Assembly: GCA_017609625.1 (NCBI GenBank)
Contig: JAFCDN010000007.1
Span: 1-54,883 of the forward strand
Direction: 5' to 3'
Source of the DNA: Candidatus Iainarchaeum sp.
GTDB lineage: Archaea > Iainarchaeota > Iainarchaeia > Iainarchaeales > 1-14-0-10-31-34
Length of the DNA stretch: 54,883 nt
Positions 16,340 through 25,854 of this stretch are shown piece after piece; position 1 is the first letter of the stretch; every line of letters starts with the position of its first letter. The notes beneath the pieces are model-generated. The model saw nothing but the letters and a program-made list of their open reading frames with translations. It did not search any database and had not been told where the DNA came from. Both the position numbers and the translations under genes were made by a program.

Positions 16340-17584
16340 ATGGAAAAAAAAGTTGTTTTGGCATACAGTGGCGGATTAGATACTTCAGTAATACTGAAAT
16401 GGCTGATAAATAAAGATTATAATGTAGTGGCATTTATTGGTGATGTTGGCCAAAAAGAAGATCTGAATCTTGCCAAAGAAAAAGCACTGGAATGCGGAGC
16501 ATCAAAAGTTTACATTGAAGATTTAAAGAAAGATTTTATTGAAAATTTTATTTTTACTGCGATAAAAGCTAGCGCATTGTATGAAGGAAAATATTTGCTG
16601 GGAACAGCCCTTACCAGGTCTCTTATTGCAAAAAAGCAGGTTGAAATAGCAAAAAAAGAAGGAACAAACATTTTAGCTCATGGATGCACTGGAAAAGGAA
16701 ACGACCAGGTAAGGTTTGAATTAACCTGGATGAAATTCCTGTCTGAAGTAGAAATCATTAGCCCATGGAAAGAAAAAGAATGGCTTGCACAATTTAAAGG
16801 AAGGATCGATTTAATTAAATACGCAAAAAAAGAAGGAATTCCAATTAGTGCAACACTGGAAAAATCTTACAGTGTTGATGAAAATTTAATGCACATAAGC
16901 TATGAATCAGGAATATTAGAAGACCCGTCAAAAGAGCCAAGTCAAGAAATGTTTAAGTTTACACTATCACCAAAAAAAGCTCCAAATAAAGAAACAAAAA
17001 TCTGCATAGAATTTGAAAAAGGAATTCCAGTTAAATTAGTCAATTTAAGCAAAAACAAAGAAGTAAAAGGTTCATTAGAATTATTTGAGTACTTAAACAA
17101 ATTGGGTTCAGAAAATGCCATTGGAAGAATTGATATTGTGGAAAACCGTTTTGTTGGAATAAAATCCAGGGGAATATATGAAACTCCAGCAGCCACAATA
17201 CTCTTTAAAGCACACCAAGACCTGGAAAGCATTACATTGGATAAAGAAGTAATGCACCTGAAAGAATTAATTTCGCCGACAATCTCAAAAATTATTTACA
17301 ATGGTTTTTGGTTTTCTCCTGAAATGGAATTTTTAATGGCTGCAATAAACAAAAGCCAGGAGAATGTTTCAGGAAAAGTTTACATTACTCTATACAAAGG
17401 AAACACAATTATTACCGGAAGAGAATCAGAAAACTCCTTATACAATCAGGCAATATCCAGCATGGATAAAGAAGGAGGATACAATCAAATAAGTGCAAAA
17501 GGTTTTATTGAAATAACTGGATTGCGTTTTAAATTACAGGGGATAACAAATGAAGTTATGGCAAAAGAAATGCAAACTAAATAA
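16340..17584 (+). CDS. argG: argininosuccinate synthase
   Basis: 414 residues from the ATG of [16 protein letters not shown]; an in-frame ATG just before is an alternative. It joins citrulline and aspartate with ATP to argininosuccinate. The N-type ATP-pyrophosphatase loop AYSGGLDTS is at the N-terminus. [13 protein letters not shown], the citrulline/aspartate-site block, is also present, as is SPWKEKEW. Length and order are usual for ArgG. The first gene of the arg operon, it is likely leaderless with a TATA-like box at about 16307-16317 and upstream TTTTGGAAC boxes. Its end overlaps the argH start by 35 bases, in another frame. Confidence 0.95.
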   Translation: MEKKVVLAYSGGLDTSVILKWLINKDYNVVAFIGDVGQKEDLNLAKEKALECGASKVYIEDLKKDFIENFIFTAIKASALYEGKYLLGTALTRSLIAKKQVEIAKKEGTNILAHGCTGKGNDQVRFELTWMKFLSEVEIISPWKEKEWLAQFKGRIDLIKYAKKEGIPISATLEKSYSVDENLMHISYESGILEDPSKEPSQEMFKFTLSPKKAPNKETKICIEFEKGIPVKLVNLSKNKEVKGSLELFEYLNKLGSENAIGRIDIVENRFVGIKSRGIYETPAATILFKAHQDLESITLDKEVMHLKELISPTISKIIYNGFWFSPEMEFLMAAINKSQENVSGKVYITLYKGNTIITGRESENSLYNQAISSMDKEGGYNQISAKGFIEITGLRFKLQGITNEVMAKEMQTK

Positions 17585-18749
17585 AGAAATAGAAAAATTT
17601 ACAGTAGGAAATGATTACTTGCTGGATAAAAAACTAGTGAAATATGATTGTGTTGCATCAATAGCTCATGCCAAAATGCTAAATAAAATTGGAGTGCTGA
17701 AAAAAAAAGAATGCAGTAAATTAATCAAAACATTAAATCAAATAATTAAGCTTGATTCAAAAGGAAAATTTTTAATTAAACAAGAAGATGAAGATTGCCA
17801 TACAGCAATAGAAAATTATCTTATTAAAAAATTAGGAAAGACCGGCAAAAAAATTCATACTGCAAGGTCAAGAAACGATCAGATTTTGACTGCATTACGG
17901 TTGTACTGCAAAGAAGAAAGCAAAAGCACCTTTGGTTTAATTGATAAACTAATAAACCAGTTGATTTTGTTTAAAGGCAAATATGGAAAAACAGAAATGC
18001 CTGGTTATACTCACATGAGAAAAGCAATGCCTTCTTCTGTTGGTTTATGGACTGAATCTTTTATTGAATCAATGAATGACAACAAAAAACTGTTGGTTAA
18101 TGCAACAAAGCTTTTGGATCAATCTCCTTTAGGCACAGGCGCAGGTTATGGTCTGCCACTTAAAGCGAACAGAAAACTTACAGCAAAATTATTGGGATTC
18201 AAAAAAATACAAAAAAACCCAATTTATGTTCAGAACAGCAGGGGAAAATTTGAAGCTTCTTTATTAAATGCGTTAAATCAGATAATGTTTGATTTGAATA
18301 AGATGAGCTCTGATTTAATTCTTTTTAGTATGGAAGAACTTGGTTATTTTGAGTTGGCTAAAGAAATCTGTACTGGCAGCTCTATAATGCCTCATAAAAA
18401 GAATCCAGATGTACTGGAGGTGTTAAGGGCTAAATATCATCAGTGTTTATCTTATGAGTTTCAGCTGAAAACTGTAATAAGCAATCTTCCATCAGGTTAT
18501 AACAGAGATTTACAGTTAACAAAAGAACCTTTGATAAAAACTATTGAAATCACAAAAGAGAGTCTAAAAATTATAAAACTCCTTTTGGGAAAAGTTAAAG
18601 TCAATGAGCAGAACTGCCAAAAAAAAATAACAAAAGAAATGTATTCAGTAAAAGAATTACATGAACTGGTAAAAAAAGGGGATTCTTTTAGGGACGCATA
18701 CTCAAAAATTTCTGAAGAGGGGTTTTATGTTGCTGGAAAAAATAAATAG
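17550..18749 (+). CDS. argH: argininosuccinate lyase
   Basis: 399 residues. Splits argininosuccinate into arginine and fumarate. The N-terminus MKLWQKKC matches the family start MKLWG, justifying the overlap with argG. Signatures: [17 protein letters not shown], the fumarase/aspartase superfamily signature [20 protein letters not shown] (read in two parts), and [16 protein letters not shown] [13 protein letters not shown]. Slightly shorter than bacterial forms of about 460 residues, as in several archaea; the C-terminal part is compact. It is followed 36 bases later by carA. Confidence 0.95.
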   Translation: MKLWQKKCKLNKEIEKFTVGNDYLLDKKLVKYDCVASIAHAKMLNKIGVLKKKECSKLIKTLNQIIKLDSKGKFLIKQEDEDCHTAIENYLIKKLGKTGKKIHTARSRNDQILTALRLYCKEESKSTFGLIDKLINQLILFKGKYGKTEMPGYTHMRKAMPSSVGLWTESFIESMNDNKKLLVNATKLLDQSPLGTGAGYGLPLKANRKLTAKLLGFKKIQKNPIYVQNSRGKFEASLLNALNQIMFDLNKMSSDLILFSMEELGYFELAKEICTGSSIMPHKKNPDVLEVLRAKYHQCLSYEFQLKTVISNLPSGYNRDLQLTKEPLIKTIEITKESLKIIKLLLGKVKVNEQNCQKKITKEMYSVKELHELVKKGDSFRDAYSKISEEGFYVAGKNK

Positions 18750-18785
18750 TAATTTAAATGTTTTTAGACATAAATTTTTTTTTTA

Positions 18786-19844
18786 ATGAGGCAAGGAAAA
18801 ATCAGTGAAATTAAACTAATTTTATCTGATAAAACTGTTTTTTCTGGTAAGTCTTTTGGTTTTCCCTCTTCAGTTTCAGGAGAAGTTGTATTCTGCACTG
18901 GAATGACAGGCTATCCTGAAAGCCTGACTGACCCAAGTTATTCTGGACAGATTCTGGTTTTAACTTATCCTTTAATTGGAAACTATGGTGTTGCAGAAAA
19001 GAATTCAGAGTTTGAATCAAAAAAAATTCAGGTTAAAGGACTGATTGTAAGCGATTACTCTTTTGAGTTTTCTCATTGGAGTGCAAAAAAAAGCCTTGCA
19101 GACTGGCTGAAAGAATTCAAAGTTTCGGCAATTTACGGAGTTGATACTAGAGCTTTAACACAAAAGCTGAGAAGCAAAGGAACAATGTTAGGGAAGATTG
19201 TTTTTGAAAAAGAAAAAAAAGAAACAGGATTTTTTGACCCAAACAAAATAAATTTAGCAGAAAAAGTAAGCTGTAAGAAAAAACAGTGGATTGGAAAAGG
19301 AAACAAAAAAATTGCTTTGGTTGATTTTGGAGTAAAAGAAAATATTGTAAGGAGTTTAGTGAAAAGAAAAATAAAAGTTTTAAGGGTTCCGTGGAATTCA
19401 AAGCTAAAAGAATTGGATGTAGACGGGTTTGTTTTAAGTAATGGTCCGGGAGATCCTGCATTATTAAGTGAACCCGTAAAAAACATTAGAGAACTTTTAA
19501 GTGATTCAAGGCCAGTGTTTGGAATCTGTTTAGGAACACAACTGCTTGGAAGAGCTGCAGGAATCAATACATTTAAATTAAAGTTTGGACACAGAAGCCA
19601 GAACCAGCCGTGCATTAACACTGAAACAAAAAATTGTATTATCACTTCACAAAACCATGGTTTTGCTTTAGAAAACAAAATGAAAAACAATTTCATTAAA
19701 TGGTTTGAAAATGCAAATGATAAAACAGTTGAAGGAATAAAACACAAAAAAAAGCCTTTTTTTGCAGTGCAGTTTCATCCAGAAGCAAGTCCTGGGCCGA
19801 CTGATTCAAATTATTTGTTTGATTACTTTAAGGAGATGCTATGA
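18786..19844 (+). CDS. carA: carbamoyl-phosphate synthase small subunit
   Basis: 352 residues. Glutamine amidotransferase subunit that passes ammonia to CarB. N-terminal CPSase_sm block (KTVFSGKSFGF, TGMTGYPESLTDPSY, GVDTRALTQKLR) then class-I GATase with the nucleophile motif FGICLGTQLLGRA (Cys in GICLG), NGPGDPALL and the His-Glu pair in FHPEASPGPTDSNYLFD. All catalytic triad residues are present. The stop overlaps the carB start by four bases (ATGA type), so the two chains are translated together. Confidence 0.96.
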   Translation: MRQGKISEIKLILSDKTVFSGKSFGFPSSVSGEVVFCTGMTGYPESLTDPSYSGQILVLTYPLIGNYGVAEKNSEFESKKIQVKGLIVSDYSFEFSHWSAKKSLADWLKEFKVSAIYGVDTRALTQKLRSKGTMLGKIVFEKEKKETGFFDPNKINLAEKVSCKKKQWIGKGNKKIALVDFGVKENIVRSLVKRKIKVLRVPWNSKLKELDVDGFVLSNGPGDPALLSEPVKNIRELLSDSRPVFGICLGTQLLGRAAGINTFKLKFGHRSQNQPCINTETKNCIITSQNHGFALENKMKNNFIKWFENANDKTVEGIKHKKKPFFAVQFHPEASPGPTDSNYLFDYFKEML

Positions 19845-22800
19845 AAAAAGTTTTGTTGCTGGGAAGCGGTGCATTAAAGATTGGTGAAGCCGGTGAATTC
19901 GATTTCTCTGGCAGCCAGGCAATTAAAGCATTAAAAGACAGCGGATTTTTTGTTGTCTTGGTTAATCCAAATATTGCAACAATCCAGACTTCAGAAAATT
20001 TTGCAGACAAAGTTTATTTTCTGCCGGTAAACGCTTTTTTTGTTGAAAAAGTTATAGAAAAAGAAAAACCTCAGGGAATTCTATTAAGTTTTGGAGGCCA
20101 AACTGCATTAAACTGCGGAGTAGAACTGAAAAGAAAAGGAGTATTGAAAAAATTTGGAGTAAAGGTTTTTGGAACTCAGATTAAAGTAATAGAAGAAACA
20201 GAAGACAGGAAAAGATTTGTAAAAAAACTCAGAGAAATAAATGTTTTAACTCCTGAATCAATTGCAGTTAATTCTGTTTCAGAAGGAGCGGAAGCAGGAA
20301 AAGAAATCAGTTTTCCTGTGATGACCAGAGTTGCTTTTGCTTTAGGAGGAAAAGGAAGCGGAATAGCAAAAAACGAGAAAGAACTAAAAGAAAAATTAAA
20401 GAAAGCATTTACTTTTACTAAACAAGTGCTGATTGAAAAATGCCTTAAGGGATTTAAAGAAGTGGAATATGAAGTTGTAAGAGACAGGTTTGATAATTGT
20501 GTTACTGTATGCAATATGGAAAATTTGGATCCATTAGGAATTCATACCGGAGAATCAATTGTTGTTTCTCCTAGCCAGACTTTAACAAACAAAGAATATC
20601 ATTTGCTGAGAGAGATTTCAATTAAAGTAGTAAAACATTTAGGGATAGTGGGAGAATGCAATATCCAATTTGCATTGAATCCAAAGAAAGCAGAATATTA
20701 TGTAATTGAAGTTAATGCAAGGCTTTCAAGAAGCAGTGCTCTTGCATCAAAAGCAACAGGCTATCCTTTGGCTTTTATTGCTGCAAAATTAGCTTTAGGT
20801 TATTCTTTGAATGAACTGGAAAATTCTATTACAAAAAAAACTATCGCCTGCTTTGAACCTGCACTGGATTACTGTGTTATAAAAGTTCCAAGATGGGATT
20901 TAGAAAAATTCAGGAATGTATCAACAAAAATAGGTTCCCAAATGAAATCAGTCGGGGAAGTAATGGCAATAGGAAGAAAATTTGAGGAAGCACTGCAAAA
21001 AGCACTGAGAATGACTGAAACAGGATTTAAAGGAATTAATTCAGATTTAAAAACAAACGAAGAAGAACTGAAAAATCCCTCCCCAAAAAGAATTCATGTT
21101 GTCGCAAGCGCAATTAAAAAAAATTATTCAGTAGAAAAAATCAGGAAACTGACCGGGATTGACAAATGGTTTTTGTTTAAAATAAAAAACATTGTTGAAA
21201 TGGAAAAAAAACTGAAAAAACAAAAACTTGATTTTCTCTCAAAAGAGCTTTTGCTTGAAGCAAAAAAACTGGGTTTCAGCGATAAACAGATTGCAGCTGC
21301 AACAAATTCAAATGAAAAAAAAGTAAGAAAAAAACGTTTTAATGAAAAAATTCATCCAGTAATAAAACAAATTGATACTCTTGCAGCAGAATATCCTGCA
21401 AAAACAAATTACCTTTATTTAACTTTTAACGGAGAAAAAGATGATGTAAAAGAATTAAAGAAAAGCGTTATTGTTTTAGGAGGCGGACCTTACAGAATTG
21501 GCTCAAGCGTTGAATTTGACTGGTGCTGTGTTAATACACTGAAATTTCTGCGAAAAATGGGCTTTAAAACAATCATGATTAACTGCAATCCAGAAACTGT
21601 TTCAACAGACTATGATGAATCAGACAAGCTTTTTTTCGAAGAGCTTTCATTAGAAACAGTTTTAGAAATTTACAGAAAAGAGAAACCTTTTGGGATAATA
21701 GTTTCAATGGGAGGACAAACTCCAAACAATCTAGCATTAAAACTTGCAGAAAACAACTGTAATATTTTGGGAACAAAAGTTGAAAATATTGATTCAGCTG
21801 AAGATAGAAACAAGTTTTCTGCTTTGCTTGATTCAATTCAAGTGGATCAGCCTAAATGGAGGGAACTGACTTCTTTTGTTCAGGCAAGAGAATTTGCCAA
21901 AAATGTCGGGTTTCCAGTTTTGGTAAGGCCCAGCTATGTTTTAAGCGGCGCAGGAATGGCAGTGACTTTTAATGAAAAAGAACTTGAAAATTATCTAAAA
22001 AAGTTTTCAGAAATTTCAAAAAAGCATCCGACAGTTATAAGCAAATTTATCGTGAATGCAAGAGAAATTGAAATAGACGGAGTGGCACAAAACGGAAAAA
22101 TGGTAATTTATGCAATATCAGAACACGTAGAAAATGCCGGGGTGCATTCAGGCGATGCAACAATTGTTTTGCCTGCACAAAAAATTTATTTTGAAACAAT
22201 AAACAGAATCAAAAAAATTTCAAAACAAATTGCATTAAAGCTGAATATTTCAGGGCCGTTTAATATTCAGTTTATTGCAAAAGACAATGAAATAAAAGTA
22301 ATTGAATGCAATTTAAGAGCTTCAAGAAGCTTTCCTTTTTGCTCTAAAGTAATCGGAAAAAATTTTATTGAATACGCAGTTAAAGCAATGTTAAACAAGC
22401 CAATAGAAAAAACAGTTGATTACTTTGGAAAACTGAATTATGTCGGAGTAAAAGCTCCGCAGTTTTCTTTTTCAAGATTAAGCGGAGCAGACCCAATTTC
22501 TGGAGTAGAAATGGCTTCAACTGGAGAGGTTGCATGCCTTGGAAAAGACATTTACGATGCATTCCTAAAAGCAATGCTTGCTGCAAACAACCAGTTGCCA
22601 AAAAAAAATGTTTTGGTTTCAATTGGAGGAGAAGAAAACAAATACTTTCTGCTTAAACCAATTCAAAAATTGATTGAAAAAAGATTCAGGCTTTATGCAA
22701 CAAAAAACACGCACAAATTTTTGAAATTTCACGGAATAAAAAGCAGAAAATTATTTAAAGTGCAGGAAGAAAAAGAGCCAAATGTTTTGACTTTTCTGAC

Positions 22801-23047
22801 TGAAAGAAAAATTGATTTCATAATCAATGTTCCGGATAAATACCACTCAAAAGAATGGGACCCGGATTATTCTTTGAGGAGAACTGCAGTTGATTTCAGC
22901 ATTCCTTTGCTGACAAACCTTGAATTAACAAAACTTTTTGTTAAATCCATAACAGAAAAAAATCTAGAGGATTTAGAAATAAAAAGCTGGGGTGAATACC
23001 TAAAAAATGGTTCAAACAACAAAACAAACAACTTTTACAAACTTTAA
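19841..23047 (+). CDS. carB: carbamoyl-phosphate synthase large subunit
   Basis: 1068 residues, full length. It makes carbamoyl phosphate from bicarbonate, two ATP and ammonia from CarA. Two homologous ATP-grasp halves are present: first GSGALKIGEAGEFDFSGSQA, VNARLSRSSALASKATGYPLA; second GGGPYRIGSSVEFDWC, NLRASRSFPFCSKV. The C-terminal MGS-like allosteric domain (about 930-1068) is kept. The DYCVIKVPRWDL block and the internal SGSGIAKN-like segment agree with CarB. Carbamoyl phosphate feeds argF next door and would also be needed for pyrimidines. No frameshift is seen. Confidence 0.96.
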   Translation: MKKVLLLGSGALKIGEAGEFDFSGSQAIKALKDSGFFVVLVNPNIATIQTSENFADKVYFLPVNAFFVEKVIEKEKPQGILLSFGGQTALNCGVELKRKGVLKKFGVKVFGTQIKVIEETEDRKRFVKKLREINVLTPESIAVNSVSEGAEAGKEISFPVMTRVAFALGGKGSGIAKNEKELKEKLKKAFTFTKQVLIEKCLKGFKEVEYEVVRDRFDNCVTVCNMENLDPLGIHTGESIVVSPSQTLTNKEYHLLREISIKVVKHLGIVGECNIQFALNPKKAEYYVIEVNARLSRSSALASKATGYPLAFIAAKLALGYSLNELENSITKKTIACFEPALDYCVIKVPRWDLEKFRNVSTKIGSQMKSVGEVMAIGRKFEEALQKALRMTETGFKGINSDLKTNEEELKNPSPKRIHVVASAIKKNYSVEKIRKLTGIDKWFLFKIKNIVEMEKKLKKQKLDFLSKELLLEAKKLGFSDKQIAAATNSNEKKVRKKRFNEKIHPVIKQIDTLAAEYPAKTNYLYLTFNGEKDDVKELKKSVIVLGGGPYRIGSSVEFDWCCVNTLKFLRKMGFKTIMINCNPETVSTDYDESDKLFFEELSLETVLEIYRKEKPFGIIVSMGGQTPNNLALKLAENNCNILGTKVENIDSAEDRNKFSALLDSIQVDQPKWRELTSFVQAREFAKNVGFPVLVRPSYVLSGAGMAVTFNEKELENYLKKFSEISKKHPTVISKFIVNAREIEIDGVAQNGKMVIYAISEHVENAGVHSGDATIVLPAQKIYFETINRIKKISKQIALKLNISGPFNIQFIAKDNEIKVIECNLRASRSFPFCSKVIGKNFIEYAVKAMLNKPIEKTVDYFGKLNYVGVKAPQFSFSRLSGADPISGVEMASTGEVACLGKDIYDAFLKAMLAANNQLPKKNVLVSIGGEENKYFLLKPIQKLIEKRFRLYATKNTHKFLKFHGIKSRKLFKVQEEKEPNVLTFLTERKIDFIINVPDKYHSKEWDPDYSLRRTAVDFSIPLLTNLELTKLFVKSITEKNLEDLEIKSWGEYLKNGSNNKTNNFYKL

Positions 23048-23098
23048 AAAAATGCTTGCATTATACTATTTTAAGAAATTGAAATAAGGGGGAATTAA

Positions 23099-24052
23099 AT
23101 GAAGCATTTAATCTCATTAAGAGACTGGACTGCAGAAGAAATAAAAGAGGTTTTAAATAAAGCACTTGAAATCAAAAAAAATCAGGAAAAATATTACGAT
23201 GTATTAAAAGGAAAAACTCTAATTATGTTGTTTGAAAAAACTTCTACCAGAACCAGATTAAGCTTTGAAACTGGAATGACTCAATTAGGAGGGCATGCAA
23301 TTTTTTTGGATAAAAGAACAACACAGTTTATGATTGCAGAGTTTATTGATGAAATAAGAGCTACAATGAGATTTGGAGATATTTTAATGCACAGACCGCT
23401 GAAAAACAAAAGTTTAATGGAAGCAGAAAAAGTTGCCACAATCCCAATCATAAATGCTTTATGCGAAAAATACCATCCCTGCCAGGCACTTTCAGATGCA
23501 TTAACAATGATAGAAAAAAGCGGTGGAAAAGTAGAGGATTTGAAAGGAAAAAAAATTGTCTGGCTTGGAATAGGGGATAATGTAAGCAACACTTTAGTTG
23601 AAGTTTGCACAAAATTGGGTGCAAAAATTACTTTATGCATTGCAGAAAAAGATCCAGATTCAATTGACGAAGAACTGGAAGAAGAAGCAAGAGAAACTGG
23701 CTTGTATGAAGAAACAACTGATTTAAATTGCTTAAAAGATGCAGACTTTGTTCATACAGACACATGGATTAACATGGAATTCTTTGATAAAGACGGGAAA
23801 GTAGTGGAAAATTTCAGAGAAGAACTTGAAAGAAGAAAAAAGATTTTCATGCCATACCAGTTATCAAAAGCTTTATTAGAAAAATATGACTGTAATGCAA
23901 AAATAATGCATTGCATGGCCTGCCACATAGATTGTGAAATTACAAGAGATGCAGTAGACCATCCAAATTCAGTGATTTTTGATCAGGCAGAAAACAGACT
24001 GCATGCACAAAAAGCAATAATGCTTTTTTTGCTTGAAAAATGGAAAAAATAA
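23099..24052 (+). CDS. argF: ornithine carbamoyltransferase (variant)
   Basis: 317 residues, behind AAGGGGG. Converts ornithine and carbamoyl phosphate to citrulline. The carbamoyl-phosphate loop STRTR is at residues 49-53 and HPCQALSD at 126-133; AENRLHAQKA near 298-306. The normally conserved HCLP of the ornithine loop reads HCMA (271-274) and is followed by CHIDCEITRD. A subfamily with HCMPCHI-like sequences is known to me, but the Pro to Ala change is unusual. Another carbamoyl acceptor (for example putrescine or an acylated ornithine) cannot be excluded; operon context favours ornithine. Confidence 0.85.
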   Translation: MKHLISLRDWTAEEIKEVLNKALEIKKNQEKYYDVLKGKTLIMLFEKTSTRTRLSFETGMTQLGGHAIFLDKRTTQFMIAEFIDEIRATMRFGDILMHRPLKNKSLMEAEKVATIPIINALCEKYHPCQALSDALTMIEKSGGKVEDLKGKKIVWLGIGDNVSNTLVEVCTKLGAKITLCIAEKDPDSIDEELEEEARETGLYEETTDLNCLKDADFVHTDTWINMEFFDKDGKVVENFREELERRKKIFMPYQLSKALLEKYDCNAKIMHCMACHIDCEITRDAVDHPNSVIFDQAENRLHAQKAIMLFLLEKWKK

Positions 24053-24055
24053 AAT

Positions 24056-24186
24056 AAACTTTTTAGAAAAAAGTTTAATCAAAAAAAGCTACGCTTAAAA
24101 CTTTTTAGAAAAAGCAACTTTTCAAAAAAGTTGCATCAAAATTTTGTTTAACCTTTTTTCAAAAGGTTAGTTTAATCAAAAAAAAG
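24056..24186. repeat. cluster of AT-rich hairpins after argF
   Basis: Four stems in a row: AACTTTTTAGAAAAAAGTTT plus AATCAAAAAA; ACTTTTTAGAAAAAGC; AACTTTTCAAAAAAGTT plus GCATCAAAA; AACCTTTTTTCAAAAGGTT plus AGTTTAATCAAAAAA. The stretch has no coding potential and separates argF from a convergent lipoprotein gene; may terminate both. Confidence 0.65.
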
Positions 24187-24237
24187 AAAAATAAAAAAAA
24201 AGATTAAGATGGATTTAATCCATCTCAAATTATTTTT

Positions 24238-25680
24238 TTAAGAGCAGAAAATCTGAACCGGGTAACTTTCAGCTACAATGCATTCTTTTCCTGAACTGCA
24301 TTTAACAAAATCACATGGATTGCTTGTTGTTGTGGTTGGATAGCATTTTAATCCAACTTCAGGAAAGCTTGCGCACTCATAATCTGCAGGACAAGGGTTT
24401 ATTGCATCGCAGTATTGATCCAAAAATTTTGAACCATCTAATTCAACTGGAAAATCTGGATCAACTACATATTCTTTATAGCCAATTAATTCAACTGAAT
24501 CAAGTTCTTCTTCTGGGTCTTTTCCTGCACGGATTTTTACTATAAAAGTGTATGTATGGTTTAATTCAAACTCAGAAGAGTTTTCATTGTAAACTTTTAA
24601 TTCATACAAACCCACATAGTCTCCCATTTCCTTGTTTTCTGAAATAATAATGTTTGGCATATCGCAAGGTTCACAGATTGCTCCTTCAGGACAAGGAGGA
24701 CAGTCATAAATGTTTACTACATATCCACTCAACTGAAAAACTCCTGTGCTTGGATTAAGTTTTTTTAATTCAGAAATGGTTGTTGTAACAGGAAAAATTT
24801 TATAGTCGCAGATACTGCACAAGTCTTTAATTAAAGTGTCTTCGTTGCAGTGAGGCTGCATTCCAGCCCATTCAGAGCTAAAACAGAATTCTTCTAAAGT
24901 TTTGTAATCTGAATTTTTTCCTCCAACACAGTCTTTTGGACAGTTGCATACATCTTCCAGTTTACTGCATACTCCGTCTCCGCATGCAATGCATGTTCCA
25001 ACTGGAGAGCCGGCAACTTTTCCTGTCTCATAACAGTTTCCTGCTACAGAAATTCTTGTATCCATTCCAGAAGGCCATTTAGTTAAACCTGCACAACATT
25101 CATCAGGATAGTCTTCATAGACTCCAGAGTATTTTTCTCCTAATCCAGCGCAATCTTCAAGGTTATCAGGGTATTCTTTTATGAATTCTCTTACTACTTT
25201 AACACTAGCTTTTGTTTTTTCAATTGAAATTATTTCATAAGGCTGAAGCATTACTGCAGGATAGCCTGTATTTGGATCTGAAATTTTTTGAATTTCTTTT
25301 GCATAAACTTTAATGTAAACCATTCCATCTGACTGTTTTACTTTAGTTACTTTTGCTATTTCCAGTCTGTGGCCATAAGTCTGTTCACCCATAAAAACTG
25401 CAATAACAGTCTGCTTATCAAAGTTTACTTCAGGCAAAGCAATTGAACCGCATTCAGCGTTTTCGCCTGCACATTCAAATAAATGGATTTTGCTGTAAAG
25501 TTCTTCAAAATCTTCCTGAGTGTTAATTACATAATGAGTTTTTTCTTTTATTGCACTCATTGATTCTCTTTCAATTGAATCAAATTCAATTGGAGTTTCA
25601 AATGGTTTTGGGTCTGGGGGAATAATACATCCGCTGAATAAAACTGCTAAAACTAATCCTATAAACAAAAACTTTTTCAT
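24238..25680 (-). CDS. lipoprotein with one PrcB_C-like domain
   Basis: 480 residues. Signal peptide MKKFLFIGLVLAVLFSGCII with lipobox SGC. One PrcB_C-like domain (about residues 45-165: FDKQTVIAVFMGEQTYGHRL, QPYEIISIEKT) then a Cys-rich middle with the archaeal module CGDGVCSKLEDVCNCPKDC and a C-terminal part with CDFVKCSSGKEC. PrcB_C domains occur in bacterial surface complexes; their role here is unknown. The start is preceded by GAGGTGA, an exact match to the 16S tail. The first 25 residues are identical to the neighbouring 25855-27327 lipoprotein, showing duplication. An envelope role is likely. Confidence 0.8.
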   Translation of the reverse strand: MKKFLFIGLVLAVLFSGCIIPPDPKPFETPIEFDSIERESMSAIKEKTHYVINTQEDFEELYSKIHLFECAGENAECGSIALPEVNFDKQTVIAVFMGEQTYGHRLEIAKVTKVKQSDGMVYIKVYAKEIQKISDPNTGYPAVMLQPYEIISIEKTKASVKVVREFIKEYPDNLEDCAGLGEKYSGVYEDYPDECCAGLTKWPSGMDTRISVAGNCYETGKVAGSPVGTCIACGDGVCSKLEDVCNCPKDCVGGKNSDYKTLEEFCFSSEWAGMQPHCNEDTLIKDLCSICDYKIFPVTTTISELKKLNPSTGVFQLSGYVVNIYDCPPCPEGAICEPCDMPNIIISENKEMGDYVGLYELKVYNENSSEFELNHTYTFIVKIRAGKDPEEELDSVELIGYKEYVVDPDFPVELDGSKFLDQYCDAINPCPADYECASFPEVGLKCYPTTTTSNPCDFVKCSSGKECIVAESYPVQIFCS

Positions 25681-25802
25681 TAACTCACCTCAACAGCATA
25701 ATTTAGTATACTATTATTACTTAAGATATTTAAAAAGCTTTCGGATTTAATTAGGAATAAAACTTTATTTAAGTGAAAAAAAATAAAAAAAAATAGAAAA
25801 GA

Positions 25803-25854
25803 AGCACAACCAAAGGTTGTGCGTTTTTGTTCAACCTTTTTGTGAAAAAGGTTG
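25803..25854. terminator. paired hairpins between lipoprotein genes
   Basis: GCACAACCAAAGGTTGTGC (25803-25821) and CAACCTTTTTGTGAAAAAGGTTG (25832-25854, written CAACCTTTTTG/GAAAAAGGTTG) follow one another directly after the stop of the upstream minus-strand gene. Likely a terminator, and both have the AT-hairpin character. Confidence 0.5.

Noticed and set aside
19133..19747. 204-residue minus-strand frame within carA
   Set aside because: Shadow of carA; no motif and no ribosome site.
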